Shown here piece by piece: positions 12,067-27,000 of a stretch of DNA of 64,000 nt. Below the pieces are notes generated by a model, which saw only the letters and a list, made by a program, of their open reading frames with translations, was not told the origin of the DNA and did no database searches. Made by a program: the position numbers and the translations under genes. Location of the stretch: positions 37,139,501 through 37,203,500 of the forward strand of contig NC_073352.2 in assembly GCF_027580225.2 (NCBI RefSeq), given 5' to 3'. The stretch comes from Misgurnus anguillicaudatus. Taxonomy: Eukaryota; Chordata; Actinopteri; Cypriniformes; Cobitidae. Position 1 is the stretch's first letter. The number at the start of each line of letters is the position of its first letter.

Positions 12067-15000
12067 AAAGAAGGGCAATATCACTATAGACTTAACTTCT
12101 GCACAAACCATCAGAACTCTAAGAATCACCTTAATTAAAAGGGGCAATAACTTTTTTACAGCGAATGAACAAGCGATACTTGCGTTGGCTTTTGTGAGGC
12201 ACCAGGGCTCCAGACTAACTTTTTTCGCTAGGAGCACAGTGGCCCCCAACTGAAAATTTTATGAGCACAACCAGAAAATGTAGGGGCGCACAACGTAAAT
12301 CAAAATGGTAACCAAATCTACTAATTTCCACTTTATTACTAATAAATACTTTAATAATAGATGCAGAAATTACAAATGTGATGTTTCAAATTCAGTGTCA
12401 CAATTTATTCTGCACTTTTGAAATGCAACAACAAGGTAAACTGACAGCACCATCACTGCCATGACAGTACAAATAGTAAACAAAATACTGTACCATACAT
12501 TCTAAAAAATAAAAGTGGTCGAGAGCTACTTGTGTCACGTAATACCTAAATCTCTTAGATAATGTATCATACCTCTTAAATTCAGTTTGTGTTTTTGTGT
12601 ACACGTGTATCAGAAGAATTTATTTTAATAGAAAACACTTTGCATACAGTTCTTTACACATATTAATGAAATGAACACTGTAACCGTATTTAAATAAGTA
12701 GGTTCATTATAGCTTCAACTTTAACAAGAAGTTAAAATATTTAAATGGGTGACTGAGTTTAACTGGAAAGATTTGAATGCATGTTTGTTTTTTGTAAACA
12801 AAGAACTGTAATACTCAACTTCATAACTATCAAAATATTAAATAGCTACATTTGGGATTTTTAAAATGAATATAATATCCAAATGCGTTAAAAGTCATTT
12901 CATTCAAGTGACATTAGCAACCAAGTTAAATGGTATTTCAGTTTGTTTTAAATAAGGAGCCAGGCTTGTAAATATTGTTGGGCGTGTGTCTGTGTAAAGT
13001 TTTAACGCATCATTCGTTTTGGGAGACGCGGGTGTGAAGTCTTGCGATGCGGACTTGCGGAGACTGGCGTGAGTATTTAATAATATATATTATATAGAGA
13101 CACAGGCTGTATATGGGCGCGTATGCGAGGAAGAGAGTTCCTGAGTTTGTGGTCACGTGACGGAGTTCTTGGAGGTGTCCGTAGGAGTTGAAGTTTAAGT
13201 CCAAGTGGCAGGGTACCCAAAACTATTCGATAGAGGGACAGTTCTCATAGGAAGCCCGGATGGGCGCCACGGCCTCGCTGTTGAGCAGCCGTGTGGCGTG
13301 CCGGGCACGAGCTATGAGCATCGATGAATTGAGGTGCAGGCCTCTTAACCTGAGCTTAGACCAACCCCTTGAAGTTCAGATGACCAATCCAAAAGGGTGT
13401 TAATCGAGCAGGGAAACTTTGTCTTTGTTTCACCAGACTCATTTGCATAGATGTGCTATGCCAGGGATTTGTTACAATAATAATTTAGATTAATATTTAA
13501 CAAGTTTGATATAAGTTATGGTAAGATGATGCACATCATTGATCAGGAAAGGAAAAGGGCATTATTAAGAGTGTAGACAAGATATTACTTAAACACAAAT
13601 CAAATAGTAATCTCATAAATGTGAATTATGAGACATGCTAAGATAAACGAAGTATCCCTATAGTGTTACAAGAAAGTGGTTCATTACAGAAACAAATATG
13701 CAATACAAGGATATATAATATATACAATTTAAACAAATTTATCTTGGTCTTAGCTGTGATCTTAGACAGACACATTTTTGTGTCATGGCTGCTTCGTCTC
13801 TGGCCACGGTTTGAAGTTTGCTTTGAGGTGTTAATTTGCTTAGATTGGTGCAATAAAGACAGCCAGAGAGAGTCGATGGGTCTGTAAATGTGTGTCATCA
13901 GGAGATTAGGATCTTCTGATGAAAGCGTCTGAGCAGACCTGGTGACAAAACTCAATCTAGGGTCACAGCATGAAACCGTTAACGACCCAGACTGAAGAGA
14001 CCTCCAGTTGACGTCCAGCCAGATGTTACACAAAGATTAATAAATACTGTAGCAAATGTATTGCTCATGTTTTGTTCATGTTAGTTAATATAAAACAAGT
14101 AATGTTAACTAATGAACTTATTGTAAAGTGTTACACTTTTCTAAAAATAGATAAAACAACAAAAGTAATCCAACTATACAAATTAAAGGTGACATAGCAC
14201 AAGGATAAATACCACGTTCAATCATTCTGTGATGTGACATGTAGACAAAATATTTATTGTTTGGGTCTTTAATGCTTTAGAAGCTTCCTAAAAACCTCTC
14301 TCAGATAGCTCTATTAGGGTGGGGGATTTAAACAAGTGGTTTTGCACCTATTTGGCTCCCCCTACTGGCTTAACTTGCAATCTCATTACTGATTGGCTGA
14401 CTTTGCTGCCACTCAAAAAATGTAGCCAATTATTTTAATGTGGAGGGGCAGTTAGATGCCTGTGATGTCATAAGCATCAATATTTCAGATTGGGCTGTTT
14501 TCTGGCTGACATTTCTAAAAGAGGAATTTCTATCAGACTGGCATGTTTAGCATTTTTTGTATGTTTGTGAATGTGGGTAGACTAACATTATTCAACAAAG
14601 ACAAGGTAAAAATGGTTTTTCATTCTCTGTCCCCTTTAATGTTGGCTCCTTGTTTTCTCTGCAGTGTCACTGCAACAATGACAAGCTCCGGCAATATGTA
14701 AATAAACATTTTTCTAGCTTCATTCCTAGCATGTGGTTAACACAAAAAAATTGAGAAAAGGCCAAATTAGTTAAAGAAACAAAAATGTTTAAACTTATTT
14801 TCATTCTTATTTTCATATTTAAGTTCTAAATGCCTAAATTCTGGCTGTTGCAGTAGCAAAGCTCATAATGCAGAGAACATTATCAACAGAGACATTTTAT
14901 ACTGTTTCTGTAAACAACTTTTACCACATATTAAGTGAAGAAAATGTAAACTGAGAACAACAATAGAAATTACATTTGTTTATTATGTTATCACTGTCTT

Positions 15001-18000
15001 ACGTGCAAATAATGGGAAGGAAAGATGTATAGCCTTTATACAGAGATTTTTAATCAATGACAGAAACGGCGATATTTCAGTTAAAGTTTGAAGACAGTAA
15101 AGACTATGTTCATGCTATAAAAAATCTAGCCTAATCTTGCCAAAGAAGAACTTTTTGTGAATTAATAGATATTAATTTAAAAGCAGCATACCCTTAGCTT
15201 ATTATATTACATGCAGATTAGCTGTAAAGTCAACCTGTAAAGTCAAAGCTGTAAACCGATTAGCTCCTTAACAACAAACCGTCTATTGCAGTGGTTCTTA
15301 ACGTTATTCCTGGAGGCCCACTGCCCTACATATTTTGTATGTGTTCCTTATTTAACACACCTGAATCAAATCATCAGCTCATTTGAAGAGATTTTATGAA
15401 CTGAACTGAGTCTGTCAGACAAAAGAGACATACAAAATGTGCAGGGCAGTGGGCCTCCAGAAATAACGTTAAGAACCACTGGTCAATGACATGTCTAATA
15501 TACATGTAGTTGTGTGTGTGTGTATAATATATATAGAGAGAGATAGAGATAGAGATAGAGAACTGTGAAGTCTAGTTTCACACAATGCATTTACGTTAAT
15601 TGAACATTTGCAGCACAAACTTTAATTTAGCACTGATGTTAACAGCATTAACACTGCACGTGTTAGCATCACAGAAGTGGATTTGAAGCAGCAATGCTGC
15701 AATCGTGTTAGCGCTCAGTCTGTGTTGCATCCACATACAATACCATGAAGGCGTTTTAGTTGGTTAGCCAGGTAAGTTTAGGATTACTTTGTGCAAATCC
15801 TGGGTTTTGCGTAGGGCTGGGTCGATGTCGATACCAGAACCTTGAGTATTTGTCAATCCCGATCCAGTATCATCTTTATTGCCCTTTTAATCATTAAGCT
15901 GTAAATAACACATTTGTTAGCCAAAAAAAGGTAAAGTAAATCTGTGAAGTAAGCCATGTATGTTACTTATGTTGTGCTTTTACCTCTGGGAGATATTATC
16001 AGAAATCATAACATACAGTTTCACTGCTATGCAGATGACACACAGCTTTACTTCTCCTCGCATCCTAGCGAAACACAAAATTTTTCTAAACTATCAGACT
16101 GCATCAGCGATATAAGTGACTGGATGTCACATAACTTTCTTATGCTAAACTCCAATAAGACAGAGATACTTGTTATCGAACCGAATCGCTACAAATATAA
16201 TATGACAGATTACAAGTTGCCCATAAATGGCTGCACTGTGGTGCCAACTTCCACGGTTAAGAATTTAGGTGTGATGTTCGACAGCAGTTTATCCTTCGAC
16301 AGCCATATCTCCAATGTCTGCCGCACAGCATTCTTCCACCTTAGAAATATCTCAAAAATACGCCATATGTTGTCTGCATCAGATGCAGAGAAGCTTATCC
16401 ACGCTTTTATGACCTCTAGAATAGACTATTGTAACTCGTTACTCGGAGGATGCCATGCAAAACAGGTCAACAAGCTTCAGCTAGTTCAAAACGCTTCTGC
16501 AAGAGTTCTTACTCGAACTAAGAAGTATGACCGCATAAGCCCAATTCTGGCATCTTTACACTGGCTACCAGTTAAATATCGTATATGTCACAAGCCAGGG
16601 GCTGGCAGCTAATGGTTGAGCCACGCCCCTTCTAAACTTCCACCTCGAGGAGGTCCCCAAAACCAACCCAATGACCAGACAACAACGAGTACAGGTAAGT
16701 ATAAAAATATTCTTTATTTATTTAAATAGTTAAAATATACGGGGACTTGGGGAAAGGGGAATTAAAACTAAAATCAGAATCTGTCCTCCAGGGGGCCACG
16801 GCTGAATGGAAGACGGAGGGTAAGGGGAGGGGATTTTGCGTCGGGGAACTGGCTCCCGCCTCTGGTTCCCTCTACCCGTGGCGCGCTCCTCTTCCTTCCT
16901 GGAGGCAGAATAAAATCACAATGAGTGGGGGTATGGACTTTTCTGATCAGTGTACCTTTCTGCAGCGCACGGCGTTTCGCCGCCTATCTCCCACAGTTCC
17001 TTGCTCGTTGACTCACTCTTCTTCTTTATTCTCTATCTCTTCACAGACTCTGCTGGGATACAAGGACACAGTGAATCAAGTTCTAGGTTTTCTTTCACCT
17101 CTGTGCTGGTTACAGCTTCTAGGTAGGTATGGCTCTCTCCACAGCTCAATATCTCAGTGCTCGCGCTGGCTCTCTTTTCTCTCCACAGACGACTGCTGGG
17201 ATACAAGGACACAGTGAATCGAGTTCTAGGTTTTCGCTCACCTCTGTGCTGGTTACAGCTTCTAGGCAGGTATGGCTCTCTCCACAGCTCAATATCTCAG
17301 TGCTCACGCTGGCTCTCTTTCTCTCCACAGACGACTGCTGGGATGCAAGGACACAGTGAATCGAGTTCTAGGTTTTCTCTCACCTCTGCGCTGATTACAG
17401 CTTCTAGGTAGGTATGGCTCTCTCCACAGCTCAATATCTCAGTGCTCGCACTGGCTCTCTTTCTCTCCACAGACGACTGCTGGGATGCAAGGACACAGTG
17501 AATCGAGTTCTAGGTTTTCTCTCACCTCTGCGCTGATTACAGCTTCTAGGTAGGTATGGCTCTCTCCACAGCTCAATATCTCAGTGCTCGCACTGGCTCT
17601 CTTTCTCTCCACAGACGACTGCTGGGATACAAGGACACAGTGAATCGATTTCTAGGTTTTCTCTCAACTCTGTGCTGGTTACAGCTTCTAGGTAGGTATG
17701 GCTCTCTCCACAGCTCAATATCTCAGTGCTCGCGCTGGCTCTCTTTCTCTCCACAGACGACTGCTGGGATACAAGGACACAGTGAATCGATTTCTAGGTT
17801 TTCTCTCACCTCTGTGCCGGTTACAGCTTCTAGGTAGGTATGGCTCTCTCCACAGCTCAATCTCTCACAAACGGCTACGGGTGGCGGGCTTAACGCTGGC
17901 TGGCTATGCAATGCATCGATTGGACAGTAGTTTACAATGGGACGCCGGGGACCAAGACCCACTCGGCGAACTTGTTGGTTGACAGAGGGGCGAGGACGTC

Positions 18001-21000
18001 ACGCCGGCACACCGGGTCGAGCGCTGCCCTTTCCTCGAGACCCGTTGGTCAATCGAAAACCGGACCGGGGCGCCCTTTCGTCGAGACCTCGGGCCGGCGG
18101 ATCTCGTTCGCCTCTACTCTGTAATGATGAAAAAGACACAGGTAAAGTAACAACAGCAAATGTAGTACTCACGCACACCGCCACTCGCACAGTTCTTCAC
18201 CGCCACTCTATAATACCGTCAGACTGAAGCACACTACAGCATAATCGTGCAGATGTTCTCTAGCGCCGTTTTTCCTCTTCGTCATCCCGGGACGAGTGAC
18301 TGAAGGCAGGGTTACGTCAGACAAGACACAGCACTCTCTGGAACACATTTCGCCATAGAGCTGTGGCGGTGGTGTTGGCTGTCTGATCGAGCGTCGGGAC
18401 TGCCCAGGCGTATTTGGTAAATAGGTCAGTAATTACCAGAATGTTTTGATAACGGTCCCGAGGGCGACCCAGCGTCAGGAAGTCCATTGCCAATATATGG
18501 AGGGGGGCTTTCGCGTGAATGGGTACCATCGGTGCTCGGGCCTCTCGTCTAAATTTAAACAACATGCACCGGGGGCAAGCTTGAATTAGGTTGTGCACAG
18601 ACGCCTCCAGTCCCGGCCAGTAGAAGAATCTACGCAGTAGAGATACAGTCCTCTCCTGTCCCTGATGTCCCAACTGGTCATGATAGGCTGAGACCAATGC
18701 GTTTACCTGGTCGGCGGGCACTACGATCTGGCACACCTCTTCGCCCACTTTCGGATCACGGGTCTTCCTGCAAAGTACCCCCTCCTGTAGCTCCAGCTTC
18801 TCCCACTGTCCCAGCAACTTCTTCCCAGTCTCTGTCTGGGCTAGCCTTTCCGCCGGCGTGGGCCGTTGGCCCTGCTCCACCCACGTCTTCACCTGACGCA
18901 CGTCCCGGTCCTGGGCCTGCCTTTCCATCCAACGGCGGGGGTCCCACCCCCAGTTCCCTGGTGCGGCTTCCTGCTGGCCTCCTGGCGCCTCTACAGCCCC
19001 TATCATGTAGCCCTCCTCTTGGCTATCCTCCCTTCGATACTCCTGGTATCTGGGGCTCTTTACCTCTGGCAGTCTTGAGAGGACGTCCGCGTTCGTATGC
19101 TCTCGTCCGGGCCGATACTGCAACTTGTAATCAAAGTTGGCCAGCTGAGCCACCCATCGCTGCTCCACGGCCCCCAGCTTCGCCGTCTGTAAATGTACTA
19201 AAGGGTTGTTATCTGTGATGACTGTTACCTTAGCTCCCCACAGGTAGTCCTTGAACTTTTCGCTCAGGGCCCACTTCAGGGCCAGCAGTTCCAGCTTGAA
19301 GGAGCTGTAATTTGCATCGTTCCTCTCTGCCGGATGAAGGCTCCGGCTCGCATAAGCGATTACCCGCTCTGTTCCCTCTTGTCGTTGGGCCAATACTGCC
19401 CCCAATCCCAGGTTGCTCGCGTCTGTATATAAGACAAAAGGTTTAGAAAAATCAGCATACGCCAAGATGGGGGCCTGTAACAACTCCTGCTTCAGCCTCT
19501 GAAAAGCCATCTCGCACTCACTACCCCAGTTAATAGAGGGCGATCCACGGCCCGGCTTCGTCCCGTGCCAACCAGCAACTGGTTAAGGGGCTTGGCAATC
19601 TTCGAGAAATCCTTAATAAAACGTCTGTAATATCCCACGAACCCCAGAAAGGATCGTACTTGCCTCACAGTCTTAGGCGCATTCCAATCCTTCACTGCAG
19701 AGACTTTCTCGGGGTCCACGGCCACCCCTGCTGCGCTGACAACATGGCCCAGAAATTTCACCTCTCGCCGCAGTAGGTGGCATTTGTCTGGCTGCAGCTT
19801 CAGCCCGTATCTCTCCATGGCTCGAAAGACTTCCTCTAGGTGCCGGAGGTGAGAGTCGAAATCTGGGGAATACACAATCACATCATCCAAGTATACCAGT
19901 ACTGACTCCATCAACTGACCTCCAAGGCAGCGTTGCATCAGGCGTTGGAAGGTGGCCGGAGCGTTGCAAAGCCCGAAAGGCATCCGGTCCCATTCAAATA
20001 GTCCGAACGGGGTCGTAAAGGCAGTCTTCTCCCGGTCTACCTCGGCTACTTGCACCTGCCAATATCCACTGGCCAGATCCAGGGTGGAGTACCAGGCCGA
20101 CTGCGTGAGGCCAGCAAGGGAGTCTTCAATTCGTGGTAAAGGGAAAGCATCTTTCTTGGTTACCAGGTTCAACTTGCGATAGTCCACACAGAACCTCCAG
20201 GCTCCCGTCTTCTTTTGTACGAGCACGATGGGGGCTGCCCAGGGGCTACTACTCTCTCTGACGATGCCCCGGCCCAACAGGCCCTGCAGAAGTGTACGCA
20301 CTTCTGCATACAAGGTAGGTGGAATCGGTCGGTACCTCTCCCTGCTGGGCCCTGCATCCCCAGTGGGGATGTGATGTTCCACCACCCGGGTGCACCCATA
20401 GTCCTCATCGTGCCTCGCAAACACATGTTGCCACTTCCGAAGGAGTGTCTGTAGTTTCTGTGTCTGTACCTGTCCCAGGTCATCCCCTTGCAGTGACTCA
20501 CCCGCCAGATGTCTTGGCACACCTCTACCCTGGCTACTCGCCGGGGCATCCATCTGAGTCAGGGCCACCTCGATCACAGTGGGGCACACCTGACGGAAAC
20601 TGACGTCCCTCTCTTCTCTCACCTGGTGGGGCGTGACCATCGTCAGCCAGGCCAGTCGTTGATGTCGGTACAATTGTACTGCATAGGGGTGCTCGTTTCG
20701 TACCCTCACAGGGATCCTCCCTCGGTGGACCGCAGCTAATCCTCGTGCTACCTCCACTTGTGGACAATCTGTGTGTGGCTCTACCAACACCCACTCCTCA
20801 GGGCTCGCTTCCCGAAGGGGCACTCTCGCCCATACGATAGCCTCACTCCTAGGGGGAATAGACAAAGCAAAACGACACATTACTCTTCCCACTTCCTCCC
20901 GATCTCTACGAACCTGGTTCATCTGGACCCGGCGGCAGTCGGCCACTACGCGCTCCCAATTGGACCTCTCGGTAGGTGAGATCCTTGGACCAGGCCTAGC

Positions 21001-24000
21001 CCGGAATATCTCCTCCCAACACTCAGAGAGGACCTTCATGCCCAACAGGGCCCTGTGGGCGCCCAAACACTTATCTTCAACAATGATCACACCTTTTTGG
21101 GGGACAACGACTCCATGCACTTCCAGATCCGTCAGGCGATAGCCAATGTAGGGGATTTCCAGGCCATTAGCGCCCTTCAACGTCAGCCAGGGGGCCTCCG
21201 CTCCTTGTGTTCCCCCTCGTCCGAATATCTCCTTGGAGAGGCTTTCTGCAAACATCGTTACCTGTGAGCCCGTATCTACCAGGCACTGAATCCACTTGCC
21301 ACACACTTTTACTTCTGCCACCGGGCTATGCCCGATCATCTGTTGCCTTGAGCTGTCCCTTCTTCCCGGGTCTCCTCGAGGGGCCCCAGCCACACGACCC
21401 ACTGTGGCCGGTCGTCCTACAAACCCCCTTCCGATGCCCTGCGGGGCCCACACTGACGGCTATAATGTCCTGGCTCACCACAGCGGTTGCAAATCGGCCG
21501 CCCCTGGTCATCCCATTCGAAACGGGGCCGATTGTAGCGGCTTGGGCGTCCAGGTGGCTCTCGGCTCCTCTCCGAGTACACTCGCTCTCGGGGTGCCGGC
21601 CTTGGTTCCTCCCGCGCCCTTCCTTGGCGTAGCTCTCCCAGGAGGGTCTTAGATATTTCTGACATCTGTTCCCGGACGTCTTTCAAGAGTTCTGCCTTCA
21701 GAGCCTGTTTCCAATCCGTGCGCTCAGGTGGTGGTGGCACGCTTTCGTTCACAGCCGCACACACTGGGGTCTCACTCACCTCAACCTCGTCGCCCTCCAA
21801 CGCTAGCGCCTCCTTCCTTAGATCTTCAAATGTGAGGTCGGGGTCTCTCCGAAACTGGACCCTCAGACTCTGTCTCACGGGCCCTCTTTCATCCCCAAAA
21901 GGAATTGGTCACGCAGCAAAGTCTCTCCATCTCCCAATCCATGATCGCGGCGGGTCTGTAACCGGGTGAACTGCTCTCGCAGTCTCAGGGCAAAAGCTCT
22001 AATGGGTTGTCGGGGGCCTTGTTTACTATTAAAAAATTGGGAACGGAGGACGGCTACAGGGGTGTGATCACCATATTGCTCGGTGAGAAACTGGAATATA
22101 GTTTGGGCGCTGGTTCGGACAGCTTCAGGGGCGGCCTGTACTTCTCGCCGCGCTTCTCCCTCTAGGGAGTTCAGCACGAACTGGAGCCGCTGGGCTACAC
22201 TAAGGCCTTGCAGATCGGCTAGATACTCCAACTGGGCCTTCCATTCCGTAAGTCGTACTCCCGACTCTGTCCCTCCATACTTTTGGACCCAAGGGCTGCC
22301 CATAAAGACAGGCACCGCACGGGGTTGGGCTGCGGGTCCCGCGTTGTCGGTCATTGGGCTAGTCTGGTTACTCAACTCGAGGTGAAACCCTGCCGACTAC
22401 GCCAAAATCTGTCACAAGCCAGGGGCTGGCCGCTAATGGTTGAGCCACGCCCCTTCTAAACTTCCACCTCGAGGAGGTCCCCAAAACCAACCCAATGACC
22501 AGACAACAACGAGTACAGGTAAGTATAAAAATATTCTTTATTTATTTAAATAGTTAAAATATACGGGGACTTGGGGAAAGGGGAATTAAAACTAAAATCA
22601 GAATCTGTCCTCCAGGGGGCCACGGCTGAATGGAAGACGGAGGGTAAGGGGAGGGGATTTTGCGTCGGGGAACTGGCTCCCGCCTCTGGTTCCCTCTACC
22701 CGTGGCGCGCTCCTCTTCCTTCCTGGAGGCAGAATAAAATCACAATGAGTGGGGGCATGGACTTTTCTGATCAGTGTACCTTTCTGCAGCGCACTGCGTT
22801 TCGCCGCCTATCTCCCACAGTTCCTTGCTCGTTGACTCACTCTTCTTCTTTATTCTCTATCTCTTCACAGACTCTGCTGGGATACAAGGACACAGTGAAT
22901 CGAGTTCTAGGTTTTCTCTCACCTCTGTGCTGGTTACAGCTTCTAGGTAGGTATGGCTCTCTCCACAGCTCAATATCTCAGTGCTCGCGCTGGCTCTCTT
23001 TTCTCTCCACAGACGACTGCTGGGATACAAGGACACAGTGAATCGAGTTCTAGGTTTTCTCTCACCTCTGTGCTGGTTACAGCTTCTAGGCAGGTATGGC
23101 TCTCTCCACAGCTCAATATCTCAGTGCTCACGCTGGCTCTCTTTCTCTCCACAGACGACTGCTGGGATGCAAGGACACAGTGAATCGAGTTCTAGGTTTT
23201 CTCTCACCTCTGCGCTGATTACAGCTTCTAGGTAGGTATGGCTCTCTCCACAGCTCAATATCTCAGTGCTCGCACTGGCTCTCTTTCTCTCCACAGACGA
23301 CTGCTGGGATGCAAGGACACAGTGAATCGAGTTCTAGGTTTTCTCTCACCTCTGCGCTGATTACAGCTTCTAGGTAGGTATGGCTCTCTCCACAGCTCAA
23401 TATCTCAGTGCTCGCACTGGCTCTCTTTCTCTCCACAGACGACTGCTGGGATACAAGGACACAATGAATTGATTTCTAGGTTTTCTCTCACCTCTGTGCT
23501 GGTTACAGCTTCTAGGTAGGTATGGCTCTCTCCACAGCTCAATATCTCAGTGCTCGCGCTGGCTCTCTTTCTCTCCACAGACGACTGCTGGGATACAAGG
23601 ACACAGTGAATCGATTTCTAGGTTTTCTCTCACCTCTGTGCCGGTTACAGCTTCTAGGTAGGTATGGCTCTCTCCACAGCTCAATCTCTCACAAACGGCT
23701 ACGGGTGGCGGGCTTAACGCTGGCTGGCTATGCAATGCGTCAATTGGACAGTAGTTTACAATGGGACGCCGGGGACCAAGACCCACTCGGCGAACTTGTT
23801 GGTTGACAGAGGGGCGAGGACGTCACGCCGGCACACCGGGTCGAGCGCTGCCCTTTCCTCGAGACCCGTTGGTCAATCGAAAACCGGACCGGGGCGCCCT
23901 TTCGTCGAGACCTCGGGCCGGCGGATCTCGTTCGCCTCTACTCTGTAATGATGAAAAAGACACAGGTAAAGTAACAACAGCAAATGTAGTACTCACGCAC

Positions 24001-27000
24001 ACCGCCACTCGCACAGTTCTTCACCGCCACTCTATAATACCGTCAGACTGAAGCACACTACAGCATAATCGTGCAGATGTTCTCTAGCGCCGTTTTTCTC
24101 TTCGTCATCCCGGGACGAGTGACTGAAGGCAGGGTTACGTCAGACAAGACACAGCACTCTCACTGCAATACACAGCATTACACAGCACCACTTCAAGTGA
24201 AAAGTTCTACATCCAAAAGACTCACCCACCACGCTCAGTGCACACAATGACACCCGCCTTCTTCCACTTTGCTCTGGGCGAGAATAGGGAGATGGTAGAC
24301 GGCCTAGCGTTTGTTTATTGTCGTCACTGTAGCTGCTTACACAAAAACCCTTCGGCTCACCCACCACGCTGGTACAGGGGTAGGGCCACTCGTTCTCTCT
24401 TGAAAAACACTCCAAACGATTGCATAAATCAACTGCATGTAAAACACCTACTTCAAGAGATGTAGTTACTCACGACTTTTGTCTCCCTTCGTCCTAGGTT
24501 GACTTCACGCTGTAATAACTCCAGATGCATCAACGAGGTGTTTTCCAGCCACCAACACCACTCTTCCACAGGTGCGTACTCACAACAGTAAGTTTTCCTC
24601 TTCCTCCGTTTCTCTCATCCAACGTTAGTATTCGTCTAATATTCCACCTATAAGGTCGTCGATATCTTCCTTTGCATAGATCTGTAATCCAAGCAAGAGA
24701 GAGAGAGAGCAATACAGCGATCCAAACAGCGTATCCGGCGAGCCCAACTCGGCGCTACGATACACAACAACACACCGCAACAACAACCAAGACTGTGATT
24801 TACGTTGTTCTAAAATACTCTCCTGGTGTCCCTTTCGTCCAATCACCCGGCGCTCCTCCTAATAACTGCCAGCTGTGTATGATTTGGCTGATTTCAGCGT
24901 TCGCGACGCTACCAGATGTCCGGTGTCTTCTCTTACCTGTCCGGGTGGAAACATCCGGGCGGAACCAAACTTTCCCAATCTTTGGTTCCGCCCAAAAGAT
25001 CGTCACCCCTGTGACATATACAATTTAAAATATTACTAATCACCTACAAAGCCTTAAATGGCCTAGCACCCTCATATCTTAGAGAATTATTATCAGAATA
25101 CAATCCATCACGTGCATTGCGGTCACAAAATTCTGGCCTCTTAATTATCCCTAAAATATCAAAAGTGTCTAAAGGTGGCAGATCCTTTTCCTACTTAGCC
25201 CCTAAGCTATGGAATGATTTACCAACCGACGTCCGAAAATCAGAGACAGTAGATAACTTTAAATCTAGACTTAAAACTTTTCTCTTTAACAAGGCTTTCA
25301 AATAGTTGTTTTAACAATGGTACTTATCTCCTAATAGCTAGCTTGTACAACCTAATAAATAAATAAATTAATTAATGAATAAATTAAAACCTTTTTTTTC
25401 GTCAACACTTCAAAGCATGGTAAATCTCATTAATACTCTTTAGTAATATGCTGAAACTTTGAATTGGTTTTCGACTGAGTCTTAACTGCCAAATATGGCC
25501 GGCTTGCAATTTTGGCCTTTTCCCACGACCTTAAAATAGTATGTCATACAGAACCGTTTGCCACTGTACGTTAGCATTAACGACGGCAGTGGGGCCTCTG
25601 GCCTTAGTCAAACGAGTTCTGTTTCCGTTTCTAAAATCATTAACTATATGTAATACACTTAACCAGCAATAGTTAGCCTGTCCGGAACCAAGCTGACTAA
25701 AACCACATTACTGTGTGACACTTGTTTTCTATGTGAACGGCCCCTACGCTAATAAGATTTTGTGTCTCTCTCCCTGTCTCGTCCTTGATCCCGAGGACGA
25801 GACAAACAGATCCAGTTCCGGTACATGTGAAAGTCGGCACACAACTGATCTACTAGCTGTTCTTCAACGTGATGTCCAGCTGATGCCTGACCAAAGACCA
25901 CCGGCAGAACCCGCTTAATCTCCGCTTAATCTCCGCTCAATCTCCTTCCGTTTCAATGTGTATATATATATATATATACCTCCCAAGGGTTTTTTCCTCC
26001 TATGACTTTTTTTACTTCCCCGGCTAAAATTCCGGGGTTTTTTTCTCCTAGGGGGTTTTTCAACCCGGGGAGGCAGCCTTTTTGGGCTTAACTTCTATAC
26101 GTTACATTAGTAATACGTTTGTTTATAATGTTGATTTATAGCCGTAGCAAATTTAACTGCTTGTGCTATCGTTTATTATGTTGTGCTATCTGTCGGTTTT
26201 CTGTGCTTTTCACTGCATCTATTATGTAAAGCTGCTTTGATACAATTACCAAATTGTGAAAAGCGCTATATAAATAAAATTGAATTGAATTGAATTGAAT
26301 TTACGGTATGTTGCTCAGTAAGTCACCTTTATGCCAAGTTGCCATGACTGTTACGGTCCGTGTTGGCATTGGATTGGATTGTACTCACTGACTTCTACAA
26401 TATTTAATCTGGCCATTTTCGCCAATATCGGTCTAATATTGACATACAATATAAGATCGGCCTATCCCTAGTTTTATGTAGAGGTCGACCGATATGCTTT
26501 TTCTCTGGCCGATGCCGATTTTTTAGAAATCAGGGCAGCCGATGGCCAATATGTTTGGCCAATTTTCTATATGTACATAATAATCAAAATGTTCTCATCA
26601 TTATTAGCAGATATTTTAAATGCAAAAATGTCACTATTTAAGTCAAAGCATTTAAAAATATATGACTGGTCTTTCTGAAGAGTTTTACAACCTCCTCTGC
26701 AACATGCATTTATCAGACACTGATATTACCTGACACTCTACTGTCATCATCTTTGATCAGTTTTTTACCATGGCTTTTATTGCTTTGTAGGATAAAATCC
26801 TTATTTGGTAGACCTGATAAAATATTTATTCATCATAAAGTTAACATAGTAAATGTCTGTTTTTTAGTTGAGACTGTTATTTAGGGCAAATCTTTCTAAA
26901 CACATTTACATCCTCATTTCTGAGGCGCTATAAGTCACTGTGTTGACAGTGACGTCTTGTGAGTTTAGTGTTGGGACAGATCTGTTGTTTCAACCTTTCA

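Larger units (their letters stand above)
16586..25016 (-). mobile_element. Ty3/gypsy LTR retrotransposon, minus strand, with 3' deletion
   Basis: Terminal TGTCAC...GTGACA and a 4-bp TATA target duplication. LTR copies begin at 16586 and 22410. Read on the minus strand the order is 5' LTR (25016-22410), primer site, gag, protease, reverse transcriptase, RNase H, integrase (cut off), 3' LTR. The left LTR copy matches the right one only from 16586 to about 18336 (right-LTR equivalent about 24160), then runs directly into pol. A deletion has therefore removed the end of integrase, the polypurine tract and about 850 bp of the 3' LTR. The two LTRs differ at only scattered bases where compared, suggesting a recent insertion. 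Confidence 0.9.
15960..26300 (+). mobile_element. 5'-truncated CR1/L2-clade LINE, split by a Ty3/gypsy insertion
   Basis: The 3' part of a LINE of the same family as the intact copy at 36.0-42.2 kb. The reverse transcriptase end runs from about 15975 to 16585 and resumes at 25021-25305, then a 3' UTR and a (TTGAA)n tail near 26280-26300 follow. It begins just before the YADDTQLY motif, so more than two thirds of ORF2 and all of ORF1 are missing. The interrupting element is flanked by a 4-bp TATA duplication (16582-16585, 25017-25020), and the joined order matches the intact copy. Confidence 0.85.

Noticed and set aside
17940..18120. GC-rich LTR segment as a piece of the 56-64 kb array
   Set aside because: Shared vocabulary (TTGGTCAA, CTCGAGACC) is too short and no colinear match was seen.
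16747..18227. Short open frames in the LTR (repeated again at 22571-24051)
   Set aside because: They are overlapping translations of the 142-bp tandem repeat and LTR sequence. The element's real genes are on the minus strand.
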